A stretch of DNA of 64,000 nucleotides. It comes from Leptospiraceae bacterium. Its GTDB lineage: Bacteria > Spirochaetota > Leptospiria > Turneriellales > Turneriellaceae. Below the pieces are notes generated by a model. The model was not told the DNA's origin, ran no database searches, and worked only from the letters and a program-made list of their open reading frames with translations. Positions 8,622 through 17,295 of this stretch are shown here, piece by piece. The translations under genes were made by a program, and so were the position numbers. The stretch lies in the NCBI GenBank assembly GCA_025055765.1, contig JANWWS010000036.1, positions 51,280 through 115,279 on the forward strand, in the 5' to 3' direction. Numbering within the stretch: the stretch's first letter is position 1; each line of letters starts with the position of its first letter.

Positions 8622-9988
8622 TCTTTTTTTACAAGATTTAAGGTTTTTTTGCCCAAAAGAAAAAAAGTTGGTACAAGCGAAGAAATACCTGCGATAAGAG
8701 TAGCAGCTAATATTAAAATTCCTTTTTCTATTGGGGATAGGTCAAATTGAAGGGCAGCGTTGCCTGTTAAACCTAAGCTTAAAAGCCAGGGGCTTTGGCT
8801 TAATGTTTCTTCTACGATGCGAAAGATTTTTTCCGCAACTAGTAAGCTTACATTGGCATGGAGAAAGCCCCAAAAAGCCCCCTCAAAAAAAATCAGAAAC
8901 CAAAGAAAAAAAGGTGAGGCTCCAAAGACAAGATAGAGGCCAAATTCGTATTTTTTTTCTAAAGCAAGCAAGGAAAAACTGTTAGCCATAGCAAGCATAC
9001 TCAGGCCAAGTAGAACGAAAGCAAAGCCCCAAAAAACATAGTCGAGCGTTCCCAAAAACCGAAAGATTTCTGTATAGCGGTTTTTTTTCTCGGAAATGCT
9101 GAGCTTCTCAGTAAGAAGCCTTTTTTTAATTTCAGGGAAGTAGCGTTCGTTTTGTAAAACTATAAAAAGCTGATCATAAGACTCTCGTGCCTTTTTTTGG
9201 TTCGTCAGGATATGTTGGCTCTTTACAAAATCCAGAGGAATCCCGGCGGCTGTGACAAGTCCTGGTGGGACAAAGCCACAGATTATGCCAATCGCAGTTT
9301 CTTTATGAGAGGAGCGAATGCCTAATGTGCTTTCCCCAAGACGGATTTTTAAGCGTAGTCCTAATAAATCTTTCATTTGAAATTGGGCAAAACCGTGCAC
9401 GGCCGCATAGGTATAGGCAATTTCAGCGAAACTCTCAGGCACCACAATGGGTATTACGGTAAGCTGGTGACCGTTGTTTTGTTTTTCTTTTTGAATGCGA
9501 AAATCCTGCATGCACCCAAGATAGTCTTTTACAAGTTCAGCCTCAATTCCCTGGAAGAGCACATCAAAGTAAAATTTAAAGCCCAGTTTCTCTACAAGGG
9601 GATGATCTAAGGTAGCCATAGCAGGCCGCTGCAAAACCTGACTTCGATACACCTTCCTAACCCCGGGCCAAGAGCTTATTTTCTTAAGTTTCGCCTCCGT
9701 TATACCAAAGGCTATGTCTTTCTCGGCGGCAAAAAAAGGTAGGGATGGGGTTTTTTCGCTTAGGTTAAGTCCACTTACGCGCACAATTTCTTGGGGAAGA
9801 CTTCGCTCGGCTCGCTGCACCAAGGCTTGCTTTATAGGTCTTAGAAGAGCTAGAAGAAAAATAACTATGCTTAAGGTTAAAAAAAGACCAAGAGAGGAAA
9901 AAAAATTACGAACAAAATGTTTTTTTATTAAATAAAATAAAAGGTATAATCGCCTTAGTAGGAAAAGAAGGGATTCGTATAAAGACAT
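8618..9988 (-). CDS. FtsX/LolC-type ABC transporter permease
   Basis: This 456-residue membrane protein has one N-terminal helix (about 24-50) and a periplasmic domain (about 55-310). Three C-terminal helices follow (about 320-345, 360-400, 425-450), the four-helix layout of FtsX/MacB-type permeases. These proteins usually do not move substrates through a pore. They transmit mechanical force for lipoprotein release, peptidoglycan hydrolase control or export of envelope compounds. The gene begins one base after the ATPase stop. With the kinase and regulator genes upstream on the same strand, it looks like the effector or sensor part of an envelope-stress module. I cannot tell whether it is a lipoprotein-release or an FtsX-type system. 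Confidence 0.8.
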   Translation of the reverse strand: MSLYESLLFLLRRLYLLFYLIKKHFVRNFFSSLGLFLTLSIVIFLLALLRPIKQALVQRAERSLPQEIVRVSGLNLSEKTPSLPFFAAEKDIAFGITEAKLKKISSWPGVRKVYRSQVLQRPAMATLDHPLVEKLGFKFYFDVLFQGIEAELVKDYLGCMQDFRIQKEKQNNGHQLTVIPIVVPESFAEIAYTYAAVHGFAQFQMKDLLGLRLKIRLGESTLGIRSSHKETAIGIICGFVPPGLVTAAGIPLDFVKSQHILTNQKKARESYDQLFIVLQNERYFPEIKKRLLTEKLSISEKKNRYTEIFRFLGTLDYVFWGFAFVLLGLSMLAMANSFSLLALEKKYEFGLYLVFGASPFFLWFLIFFEGAFWGFLHANVSLLVAEKIFRIVEETLSQSPWLLSLGLTGNAALQFDLSPIEKGILILAATLIAGISSLVPTFFLLGKKTLNLVKKD

Positions 9989-10672
9989 CTAAGTATTCCG
10001 CTTCTTTAACTTTGTTTTGTGCCTAACCAAAGAGTGATCTAGGATTTCAAATATCTCATGGCTTGCCTGCATAATTTGACGGCTATGAGTGACACAAAAA
10101 AGGGTAAGCTTGTCTGACTTAAGTGTGAGCAAGAGCTCCAAAATTTCTTTTTCTGTCTTTTCGTCCAGATTACCCGTTGGTTCATCTAATAGCAAAAGCT
10201 TTGGTTTTAAAATAAGAGCTCTTCCCAAAGCACATCGCTGGGCCTCTCCGCCGGATATATCTCTGGGATAGGCTTTGCGCCGATGGGTTAAACCAAGCGA
10301 ATCGAGTAGGCTTTCTAAATCTCTTTGGCCTACCCTTTTTCCCGTAAAGAGTACCGGGAACAGGATGTTTTGTTCTACTGTTAGAAACGGAAGCAGTCTA
10401 AAATCTTGGAAAAGAAAACCAATATTTTTCTTGCGGAAGCGCCCCAAGCCAAACTCACCCACACGATAAACAGTTTTGCCTTGAAAAAGATACCTCCCCT
10501 TCTGTGGTCTAAGAAAGCCACCCAAGATATAAAGCAAGGTACTCTTGCCACTTCCAGAAGGACCAATAAGAGAATAAAATCCCCCCTTATGAAGTTCAAA
10601 GGACACATCGCGCAAAATTTGTTTGGGGCCATAAGAAAAACTTAGATTCTCAACTTGCACAAGGGCTTGCAT
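9989..10672 (-). CDS. ABC transporter ATP-binding protein, LolD/FtsE type
   Basis: 227 residues with all expected motifs: Walker A GPSGSGKST (about 37-45), Q-loop FLFQDFRLLP (about 86-95), signature ISGGE (139-143), Walker B LLLLDEPTGNLD (Asp163-Glu164) and H-loop CVTHS. The DEPTGNLD sequence is typical of the LolD/MacB/FtsE group. It surely energises the FtsX-type permease encoded directly downstream. The start overlaps the end of the response-regulator gene by 23 bases. Its perfect motifs contrast with the degenerate ATPase at 2495-4201. Confidence 0.92.
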   Translation of the reverse strand: MQALVQVENLSFSYGPKQILRDVSFELHKGGFYSLIGPSGSGKSTLLYILGGFLRPQKGRYLFQGKTVYRVGEFGLGRFRKKNIGFLFQDFRLLPFLTVEQNILFPVLFTGKRVGQRDLESLLDSLGLTHRRKAYPRDISGGEAQRCALGRALILKPKLLLLDEPTGNLDEKTEKEILELLLTLKSDKLTLFCVTHSRQIMQASHEIFEILDHSLVRHKTKLKKRNT

Positions 10673-11714
10673 GGCTTTCTACCTCAAAAATGGATATATT
10701 TTTATAGGGGCTATCACTCTTTTTATTATAAAAACACAATACTTCGGTGCATCGCTTTTTGTTAATGTTAAAGATAAGATGGCTTAGGCTTTCGCGCAAA
10801 AGAAATATACCTCGGCCATGGGTATCAGATATCCCTTCGGGTAGCCCAGTGCGAGGTGAAATAAGTCCATGGCGGCGTAACCGGTAGAGTATTTCTTTTT
10901 TAGAAAGAGTGCCGTGGCTGTCTTTAGCCGCAAAAATTACATAATCATCATATATACCATAAGAAAGGGTAAAAAAATCTTCTTTTTCTAACTCAACATC
11001 CCAGTCGGGGATATAGAGCTGTCTATCTTCGTCATAGCGTTGGTATTTATAGCTGCCATCAGCTTTACGAGGAGCGCGGTACATGGCATTAGTACTAATT
11101 TCGTCTAGCACAAGCTTACTTAATGCTTCAGGAACTCCATATTGCTGAGCGAGGGTTTGGCTTGCTTGATCGATAAGCATGGCTCTTTGCCAGGAATTTT
11201 CAATAGTAACATGCTGAATTTCATGATTACGAAGGGGGGGTAGCTTTTGATTTTTTTTTAGATAAAGGTGTCTAATATCTGGGAAATATTTTTCTACGCC
11301 AAAAATGTCCTGCGAGAGTAATTTTTGAGCTGCCACATAGATTTCGGAAAGACTTAGGTTACCGTGTTTCGAGATAACCACCTCTACCTCTAGGCGAGCC
11401 AAGATATCGAGATAGTTGTTGATATCGTAAGCTGTAATTAAGATAATTTTAGTGTGGGGGAGATAGCAGCGGGTATATGCTAAGAGTTCAAAGCCTTTGC
11501 CATCTTGTAGGTTGATATCACATACCACTAGGTCCATACTTTTTTCTTGTAGAATAGTCCATCCCTCCCAAAGACTCGAAGCAAGATAAAGCTGGTAGTG
11601 GGGTAAGAGGTAGTCGTGGATAGCCAATAAAATTGACTCTGAGTCTTCTACAATTAAAACTCGCGGCTGATTTTGTGGTTTTGCACGAATTTTCTCGGGT
11701 AAGAGTTCGATCAT
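10650..11714 (-). CDS. Response regulator with REC domain and C-terminal RsbW-like HATPase output
   Basis: 354 residues. The receiver domain (about 18-130) has the acidic pair Glu23-Asp24, phospho-acceptor Asp66 (VVCDIN), Thr94 and Lys116. Instead of a DNA-binding output, the C-terminal part (about 165-340) has a GHKL/HATPase_c_2 fold with LDEISTNAMY (Glu205, Asn209), KDSHGTL (Asp265) and THGRGIFLL. That is the pattern of anti-sigma-factor serine kinases. The family logic would be that phosphorylation by the adjacent kinase controls an anti-sigma or anti-anti-sigma partner. No STAS or sigma gene is nearby. It lies six bases after the kinase gene. Confidence 0.85.
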   Translation of the reverse strand: MIELLPEKIRAKPQNQPRVLIVEDSESILLAIHDYLLPHYQLYLASSLWEGWTILQEKSMDLVVCDINLQDGKGFELLAYTRCYLPHTKIILITAYDINNYLDILARLEVEVVISKHGNLSLSEIYVAAQKLLSQDIFGVEKYFPDIRHLYLKKNQKLPPLRNHEIQHVTIENSWQRAMLIDQASQTLAQQYGVPEALSKLVLDEISTNAMYRAPRKADGSYKYQRYDEDRQLYIPDWDVELEKEDFFTLSYGIYDDYVIFAAKDSHGTLSKKEILYRLRRHGLISPRTGLPEGISDTHGRGIFLLRESLSHLIFNINKKRCTEVLCFYNKKSDSPYKNISIFEVESHASPCAS

Positions 11715-11720
11715 AAATTT

Positions 11721-12845
11721 TTAGGCATCACAGATTTCAAAGAATAAACGAACTGTTGTGTAGTGACCTTTTGATTCCATGTCAATTTCTGCATTATGCT
11801 CCTCAAGTATTTTCTGTACTACAAGAAGACCAAGGCCACTGCCCCTAACTCTAGTTTTTTTTGTTGTAAAAAATGGGTCAAACACTCTTCGTAAAACCTT
11901 AGATGGAATACCTCCGGCGTTGTCAATCATGCGTATTTCTAAGATGTCCTGGTCAAAAAGCGAGGGGAACTGAGCATCTGCCTGGTTTCTGCGGAAAAAG
12001 AATATGCGAAAAATTAATTTGCCCTTGCGGCCTGGTCTTAAATATGCTTCGTAGGAATTTTTAATTAAGTTTGCAAAAACCTGATGTAGCCTCAATTCAT
12101 GGCCATAGATCATGACTTCTTCCTGGCCATTCCAAAAACAGCGAAACTCCACATTATGGGGTTCAATACGGCGGGGTGCTAGTCGCTTCATGGAGTTTAT
12201 GGCTTCGTCAATAACCTTTTTAATTTTTACTGGCTCTCTGGGTAAGGAGGATGGCTCACCATAGTTGCGGATGTCTTGCAGAATAAGTTTAGCTCTCTCT
12301 ACATCCCGTTCAATAAGCTCCAATTTCTGGATAATTTCCTTTTCATTTTGGACAAGTTGGGTTATGGCTTGGAGGGTTAGCTGTATGCCAATAAGGGGAT
12401 TTTCTAATTCATGAGCAACAAGACGGCTCACAAGTCCAAGAGACAAAAGTTTTTCATTGCGTTTGAACTCGGCTTCTTTACTAACAAGACGGGTTATGTC
12501 CCGCACATATTCCACCACATAAGATTGGTCCCCATGGTTGATAAAACTCGGAAATACCTCTAAATGTAGCTCCCGAGACCTTTCCCTTTCTCCAAAGCTA
12601 ACCTGCAGACGATGTCCTTTTTCAAGACTGCGAGGTGTTTTTTTTAAGAAGGGACAAAAAGGGCAAGCGCTACTTCTTTGGTAATAGCGTTCATAGCAAG
12701 GTAATTCATGAGTTTTGTTTGTGGTAAAAAACTCCTTTAAAGCGTGGTTTTCGTAGAGTACTTGGTAGTTGGAATCTACGACAAAAAGAGGGGAGGGAAA
12801 TTGTTCGAGGAGAACCTCGGCAAAGCCCGGGAGCAGGTGGCTCAA
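11721..12845 (-). CDS. PAS-containing sensor histidine kinase with a Cys-rich PAS
   Basis: 374 residues. The start is a TTG at 12845 with GGAGC upstream; no ATG lies near. An N-terminal PAS domain (about 12-115) carries Cys50 (LPCYERYY) and a CPFC pair (Cys61, Cys64). The kinase core follows, with His145 in the H-box LVAHELENP, the N-box ANLIKNSYEAY (Asn263), the G1 box DNAGGIP (Asp308), FDPFFTTK and RGSGLGL. There is no membrane segment, so it is a cytosolic sensor. The regulator lies six bases downstream and is surely its partner. The Cys set may bind metal, haem or a cluster, or sense redox, but this is inference. Confidence 0.9.
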   Translation of the reverse strand: MSHLLPGFAEVLLEQFPSPLFVVDSNYQVLYENHALKEFFTTNKTHELPCYERYYQRSSACPFCPFLKKTPRSLEKGHRLQVSFGERERSRELHLEVFPSFINHGDQSYVVEYVRDITRLVSKEAEFKRNEKLLSLGLVSRLVAHELENPLIGIQLTLQAITQLVQNEKEIIQKLELIERDVERAKLILQDIRNYGEPSSLPREPVKIKKVIDEAINSMKRLAPRRIEPHNVEFRCFWNGQEEVMIYGHELRLHQVFANLIKNSYEAYLRPGRKGKLIFRIFFFRRNQADAQFPSLFDQDILEIRMIDNAGGIPSKVLRRVFDPFFTTKKTRVRGSGLGLLVVQKILEEHNAEIDMESKGHYTTVRLFFEICDA

Positions 12846-12865
12846 GGTACCTGCTCCAAAGAGAT

Positions 12866-13663
12866 CTAATACTGAAGTGATCGCTTTAAGGTCTCAATAG
12901 TGACTACGTCGTTATTTGTGCCATACCTTTTCTGGAATTCTTCTGTGAAGCGATACATTTTTTCAAAATATTTCAGATGGGGAACATAAAAATCCCTCTT
13001 AAAGTTAATGCGCAAAGGATTTGATATTGTGTTTTCCATTTTTTCTAAAATCACATTGTAGGAGTATTTCTTGTTTAAGGTTGTGCACCCCCCTACCATC
13101 CAATCCTGTTGTTGCTCGCCACCAGTTTTGTCTGTTTTGCTACCCTCTGCTCGAATTTCACTACCCGAGGGTGAATTAAAGGCAGTGCATATGGCAATGT
13201 CATTGGTGTTATCATCGGTAGGAGAAGGGTCGGTTACTTCACTAATGTATTTTGTTTTTTCATAAAAATTTTCTTCATATACAAGTGATACCACCTTTAC
13301 AAGTTTCTGACCACTGAAATAAAGGCGCATTTTTTTAAGGCGGGTGCCAACGGCTGTACCATTGTTAAAACTCATAGGTATGAAATTATAACTGTCAAGT
13401 TCAATGTAATCTTCTCCTTTTGTAAAGACGGTATTGGCAGGCGAGTATCTCACCGGTATGTTTTTTAAGACATGGTATCGTTCCAAAAGTACATTGAGGT
13501 CTTTGATCTGCCTATCTAGCTCTTTGTCTGTGGCCTCTAGCTCCTTTGCTTTCTGTAATTCTAGGTCTTTGCCCGCCTTGAAGGCATCTTCTATTGAGTA
13601 AAGTGAGGAAAAAATTCCTCCTATGAAGGATGTCAAAAAAATCATTTTTCTCAAAAACTTCAT
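12866..13663 (-). CDS. Exported protein of unknown function
   Basis: 265 residues, with a signal peptide (MKFLRKMIFLTSFIGGIFSS, cleavage near LYS). A short coiled-coil stretch follows (about 30-65, rich in Glu, Lys and Leu), then a beta-rich region with two cysteines (AICTAF, GGCTTL) that could form a disulphide. A good ribosome site (AAAGGGG) precedes the ATG. It is 20 bases upstream of the histidine kinase and probably heads the kinase/regulator/ABC operon, so a periplasmic role linked to that module is possible. I do not recognise the family. Confidence 0.6.
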   Translation of the reverse strand: MKFLRKMIFLTSFIGGIFSSLYSIEDAFKAGKDLELQKAKELEATDKELDRQIKDLNVLLERYHVLKNIPVRYSPANTVFTKGEDYIELDSYNFIPMSFNNGTAVGTRLKKMRLYFSGQKLVKVVSLVYEENFYEKTKYISEVTDPSPTDDNTNDIAICTAFNSPSGSEIRAEGSKTDKTGGEQQQDWMVGGCTTLNKKYSYNVILEKMENTISNPLRINFKRDFYVPHLKYFEKMYRFTEEFQKRYGTNNDVVTIETLKRSLQY

Positions 13664-13785
13664 AGCATACCCCTTTCTTTAACTAACCCATCTTTAAGCT
13701 TTTCACAAAACTTCAATCACTTTCTTTTTGTTTTGTAGGCAAACATTACCTGATGCTTATTTTCGGCACAGCCGAGAGCAAAATA

Positions 13786-13805
13786 AAATCAATTTAATTG
13801 ATCTT
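13786..13805 (-). terminator. Possible AT-rich terminator hairpin
   Basis: On the minus strand, just after the stop of the gene ending at 13812, a hairpin ATCAATT-A-AATTGAT is followed by a T-rich run. It contains almost no G or C, so it would be a weak terminator at best. It sits in the 148-base gap that separates the TM/TPR-like gene pair from the operon starting at 13663. Confidence 0.25.
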
Positions 13806-13811
13806 AGAGAT

Positions 13812-14834
13812 CTATTTATTTGCGTTAAGACGAGCATATTCCTCCAAGATTCTTTGGGCAGTTCCATGGTCTCCTAAGAAGCGTAGTAAAAAAACATATT
13901 CCTCTATAAACCAAGGAAAGCTCTTGCCAAATTCCATAGCGTCCATTTGCCGCAAGTAATAGAGTTGCTGTCGGTAATGTTTTTGCTTTGCATGGACATG
14001 GCCGAGTAAATAAAGGGCCCGATTGCGTATATCCGCCCTCTCTTTTAGGTTCGTTAGTTGGTAGAGTAGCGAATAGCCTACAGGGGTGTTGCCCGATTTT
14101 AAATAGTAAATGGCCTGACCAAGTTGGGCTGACTCCTTGCCGAAATAGCTTTCTAGATATGTAAATCTTGGAGGCGCATGCTGGGAAAGGATATTAAGAA
14201 TATCTTTTAAAAAGAGATCTTCATCTTTTTGACCTAGTAAACTGTAGGCAGCATTCCAGTAAGAAAGCCCACCCCAAAGGTACAAAGAAGCCAGGGCATA
14301 ATTTACCCGCTCCTGCCAATTCCCTTTTAAACCAAGAGCAAGCGCTTTGCGCAAAGTTAAAATAGATTTTTGCCAAAGAGAAAAATCGAGGCTTGCGGGA
14401 AATCGATACTTGCCAATGTAGCATAGAAAAAGAAGATCATCGTATAAATACTTCTCTTTCCTCAAGGGCAGAAGAAAAAGCTCGTATTCGATAAGCCCAG
14501 AGAGGGCATGGCCCATGGCCTCTGCAGGTCTCGTGTCTAAATAAGCCTTGAGGTAACGAAAAAATTCCGACACAAATTTGCTCTCTCTTAATTCTGTGGC
14601 CGAAGTCTCAAAGGGTGCTTCTCGAATGGTTTGCTGTGCTCGCTCAAAGCGCATCACGAGTTCACTTTCCTCCTTGGGGGCAAATAAAAGCCATATATGC
14701 ACATGATAGCGGTAGGCTGCATAACCAACTATCCCGAGAAACAATAAAAGCAAGAAAAGGAATATACCCTTGTGTCCTTTTTTTGTTTTTAACTCCCCCT
14801 CGGCTAAAAAAACAGGGTTTTCTTTAGACAGCAT
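13812..14834 (-). CDS. Membrane-anchored TPR-like protein, function unknown
   Basis: 340 residues. One membrane helix lies at about 22-45 (GIFLFLLLLFLGIVGYAAY). After it comes a mostly helical region whose C-terminal part (RALYLLGHVHAKQKHYRQQL, then FLGDHGTAQRILEEYARL) has the A/G/Y spacing of tetratricopeptide repeats. TPRs bind partner proteins, and here they would lie in the periplasm. It overlaps the upstream 167-residue membrane protein gene by 11 bases, so the pair is probably co-expressed. No known family is recognised, and the TPR call is by pattern only. Confidence 0.6.
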   Translation of the reverse strand: MLSKENPVFLAEGELKTKKGHKGIFLFLLLLFLGIVGYAAYRYHVHIWLLFAPKEESELVMRFERAQQTIREAPFETSATELRESKFVSEFFRYLKAYLDTRPAEAMGHALSGLIEYELFLLPLRKEKYLYDDLLFLCYIGKYRFPASLDFSLWQKSILTLRKALALGLKGNWQERVNYALASLYLWGGLSYWNAAYSLLGQKDEDLFLKDILNILSQHAPPRFTYLESYFGKESAQLGQAIYYLKSGNTPVGYSLLYQLTNLKERADIRNRALYLLGHVHAKQKHYRQQLYYLRQMDAMEFGKSFPWFIEEYVFLLRFLGDHGTAQRILEEYARLNANK

Positions 14835-15327
14835 GGTCTTTGCGCAGGGTTTCTATGAGCCGGCGCAGACTGTCTGTCTCGTCAAGGAAAATCAAAGGTA
14901 TGGGGGCCTTTTCTTTAGGGACAAGGATTACGCAATTGGGATAAAAGAGAAGCTCCTCTAGAGAAGCTAGTGGAAAGCTTCGCCGCGAGGACTCTTGCTC
15001 GAAATATAGAGCTACACCATCATAACTGAGTTCACCCTTTCCAACACGGCGGATGTCAGCTAAAGCATTTGTCGTAATTTTCCCTTGAGTTTTGGGATTT
15101 TGGGATTCACCAGAGTTGTCATAGTAAAGATAGGCAGTTTTTCGAAAAAAACGGGGGTTTTCTTTTTCGATGCGTACCTGCACCGAGTCATTTCCTCTAT
15201 CTGTACGGGCCTGAGCTTCTTGCAAGACAGGTTGAGGCTTTTGGCTTTCTGTTTTTGGAGACAATAAAAACCCTACGGCCACAAGGGTTGTGCCAAGTAG
15301 AAATAAGCTCAGGGCTATGATCTCCAC
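14824..15327 (-). CDS. Small single-pass membrane protein, function unknown
   Basis: 167 residues from a GTG start, with GGGGAG upstream. The N-terminal helix (about 2-22, IIALSLFLLGTTLVAVGFLL) is followed by a basic, Gln-rich linker. A compact domain at about 75-165 (FRKTAYLYYDNSGESQ, LSYDGVALYF, FPLASLEELLFYPNCVILV) looks like a small beta barrel or PilZ/PH-like fold, but I cannot name it. It overlaps the TM/TPR-like gene downstream and probably shares its job. Confidence 0.55.
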   Translation of the reverse strand: MEIIALSLFLLGTTLVAVGFLLSPKTESQKPQPVLQEAQARTDRGNDSVQVRIEKENPRFFRKTAYLYYDNSGESQNPKTQGKITTNALADIRRVGKGELSYDGVALYFEQESSRRSFPLASLEELLFYPNCVILVPKEKAPIPLIFLDETDSLRRLIETLRKDHAV

Positions 15328-15376
15328 GATATATTATCTCCCCTTTATAAGGAATACTTTATGAAAAATATTTTTA

Positions 15377-16375
15377 ATGCCAAGGCATTTTTTACCTTTT
15401 CCACGAAAACGATGTCTTCTTACTAAAGCTTGCCTTTTCGCCGAATATATATCCGTGGAGCGCCGGCAGTTTCTAAGATCATCCCTCTATGCCGCTCTTG
15501 GCTTAAGCTTAGCCCCCCTAGGCTCGCTTTTGGGGCGGGATCTCAAAACGGGGCTTTGGGAGGCTGACGACACCCCGCAATCCATCCTTAAGCGAAAAAT
15601 TCCCGTATCGGGAGAAGAAATTTCCGCTCTTGGTCTTGGTACAAGAACGGCCTTTGATGCCCTTTGGCAGCGCTACGAAGAGCTTTCGTTTGTTCTTGAT
15701 GTGTTTCATAGAGAAGGGGGTATGGTTTTGGACACTTCTCCCACCTTTGGCGAGGCCGAGACGGCTCTAGGGCATTTAACGGCACATACCGATTATTTCA
15801 CTGTTACGAAATTAGCCGAAGGCGACATCCCGAGCGAGAGCTTCAAAAGAAGTCTTTCCAGGTTAAGGAGAAAACGTCTCTCCTGCCTGCTCATAGAAGG
15901 AACGCGTAATGTCCTTCCTTATTTAAAGACCATTCGGGAGTTGAAAGAAGAGCAAAAAATCAAATATTGGGGTATACTTGAGACAAATGTGAGGTATTTC
16001 TCCCACTTACGGCAGGCCATGATCGAGTACCGACCTGATATTGTTGAGATAAGCTACAATGTGGCCGAGCGAGAGGCAGAAAAGGAGATTTTTCCGACAG
16101 CTCAAGAATATGGTATTGGACTTCTTGTCTGCCGTCCTTTTGCTGGTGGCCATCTCTTATTTCCCAGCCGCTCGAAGAACGAATTTCTTAAGGACTTTGA
16201 CTGTCAAAGCCGCGCCCAGGCTCTTATAAAATTTGTACTCTCCTTTGACGTTGTTAGTTGTGTGCTTGTGGGAACAGGAAATCCCTCCCATATGAAAGAA
16301 AACTTACAGGCTGCCAGAGGTTTTTTACCCAGTCGCAAGGAAAGGGAAAACCTAGCTCATTGGCTTTTGCTTTAA
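15377..16375 (+). CDS. Aldo/keto reductase-family protein with Tat signal and altered catalytic tetrad
   Basis: 332 residues as read from the ATG. A twin-arginine signal begins at ERRQFLRSSLYAALGLSLAP (Arg29-Arg30). The GTG at 15455 gives a more usual signal-peptide length and is an equally likely start; neither has a clear ribosome site. The barrel follows aldo/keto reductase order: LGLGTRTAF, MVLDTSPTFGEAETALG, TVTKLAEG, LLIEGTRN, YWGILETN. Of the Asp-Tyr-Lys-His tetrad, Asp119 and Lys145 are kept, but the Tyr position is Phe124 and the His position is Glu174. So it is either a non-canonical reductase or a pseudoenzyme working outside the inner membrane. Confidence 0.75.
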   Translation: MPRHFLPFPRKRCLLTKACLFAEYISVERRQFLRSSLYAALGLSLAPLGSLLGRDLKTGLWEADDTPQSILKRKIPVSGEEISALGLGTRTAFDALWQRYEELSFVLDVFHREGGMVLDTSPTFGEAETALGHLTAHTDYFTVTKLAEGDIPSESFKRSLSRLRRKRLSCLLIEGTRNVLPYLKTIRELKEEQKIKYWGILETNVRYFSHLRQAMIEYRPDIVEISYNVAEREAEKEIFPTAQEYGIGLLVCRPFAGGHLLFPSRSKNEFLKDFDCQSRAQALIKFVLSFDVVSCVLVGTGNPSHMKENLQAARGFLPSRKERENLAHWLLL

Positions 16376-17295
16376 TTGCGGATGTGGAAATCGTAAACAT
16401 AGATCTTCCCATCCCGTTCAACTTCTACTTTTACCCGGGGCATGTCTTTGATGGATTTCCAGAGCTCGAACATGCGATCCGTGTCGCTTAGAGGGTAGTC
16501 GTTTACTTTGCGGATTATGTCACCTGGTCGGGCGCCTAATTTGTAAAATACATGGTCCGGATTTACTTTATGGATTTTGTAACCCGTAATTTTTCCATCT
16601 TGGATGGTAGGTCCAAAGGAAGCCCCGACGTAGATTTGGGATGGGTTGCCTAAAATGGTTTTGTTGACTTCTTCTCTTGAAATAACCCGCGTGATTACCT
16701 CGGAGCCAGCTGGGCCTGGGCTAGCTGCGGCTTGGGCAGCTTCTGCATTTAGTTTGTCAAAAAGTTCTTGAGTGCTTTGACCTGCCTCAAGACGGAATCG
16801 CTTTCCCTTATAGCGAAAATAAATAAATTCTCGGCCAATGCCAGCCAAATAGATTTCCCCGACCCGGTAGTGATCGCAGTATTTTTTGCTAATACAATAT
16901 TCTAAGGTAGGCTCCCCTGGTATTTCAAGGATGGCACGGGCAAATTCAGGATCTCCTTCTAAAGTGCCAATGAGCCGAAAATGTTTAATTTGCTCTAGAG
17001 CCATGTTACTCTCAACCGCTTTTTCTGCTTGGGGGTTGTACGGAGCAAATAAGCTACCCCCAATGATGGTGGCTGGATCTATGTAGTTTTCTTGCACTCT
17101 CAGGGGTGTCGCAACACTCCCTTTTGCACTAACGGGGGGCATGACTCCCGTTAAGAGAAACAAGAAAACACTATTAGCCAGGCGGGCTAAAGAAAGTCCC
17201 AGTAAAATAGCTCCCAGGGAATGGTAAAAAAGGGAGCTATAACGGATTTTTTCCCAAAGAAGCTGAGCGTACTCAATGAGACGCTCACGGGTCAT
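16372..17295 (-). CDS. GspC-like type II secretion protein with PDZ domain
   Basis: 307 residues: a cytoplasmic N-tail, one membrane helix (about 26-50), a homology-region-like beta domain (about 75-170: [38 protein letters not shown]), then a PDZ domain (about 215-305: [28 protein letters not shown]). This is the layout of GspC, the inner-membrane protein that contacts the secretin and may select substrates. No other gsp gene is in the window, so it is a detached component or a GspC-derived protein. Its ATG overlaps the end of the MqnC-like gene by four bases. Confidence 0.75.
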   Translation of the reverse strand: MTRERLIEYAQLLWEKIRYSSLFYHSLGAILLGLSLARLANSVFLFLLTGVMPPVSAKGSVATPLRVQENYIDPATIIGGSLFAPYNPQAEKAVESNMALEQIKHFRLIGTLEGDPEFARAILEIPGEPTLEYCISKKYCDHYRVGEIYLAGIGREFIYFRYKGKRFRLEAGQSTQELFDKLNAEAAQAAASPGPAGSEVITRVISREEVNKTILGNPSQIYVGASFGPTIQDGKITGYKIHKVNPDHVFYKLGARPGDIIRKVNDYPLSDTDRMFELWKSIKDMPRVKVEVERDGKIYVYDFHIRN

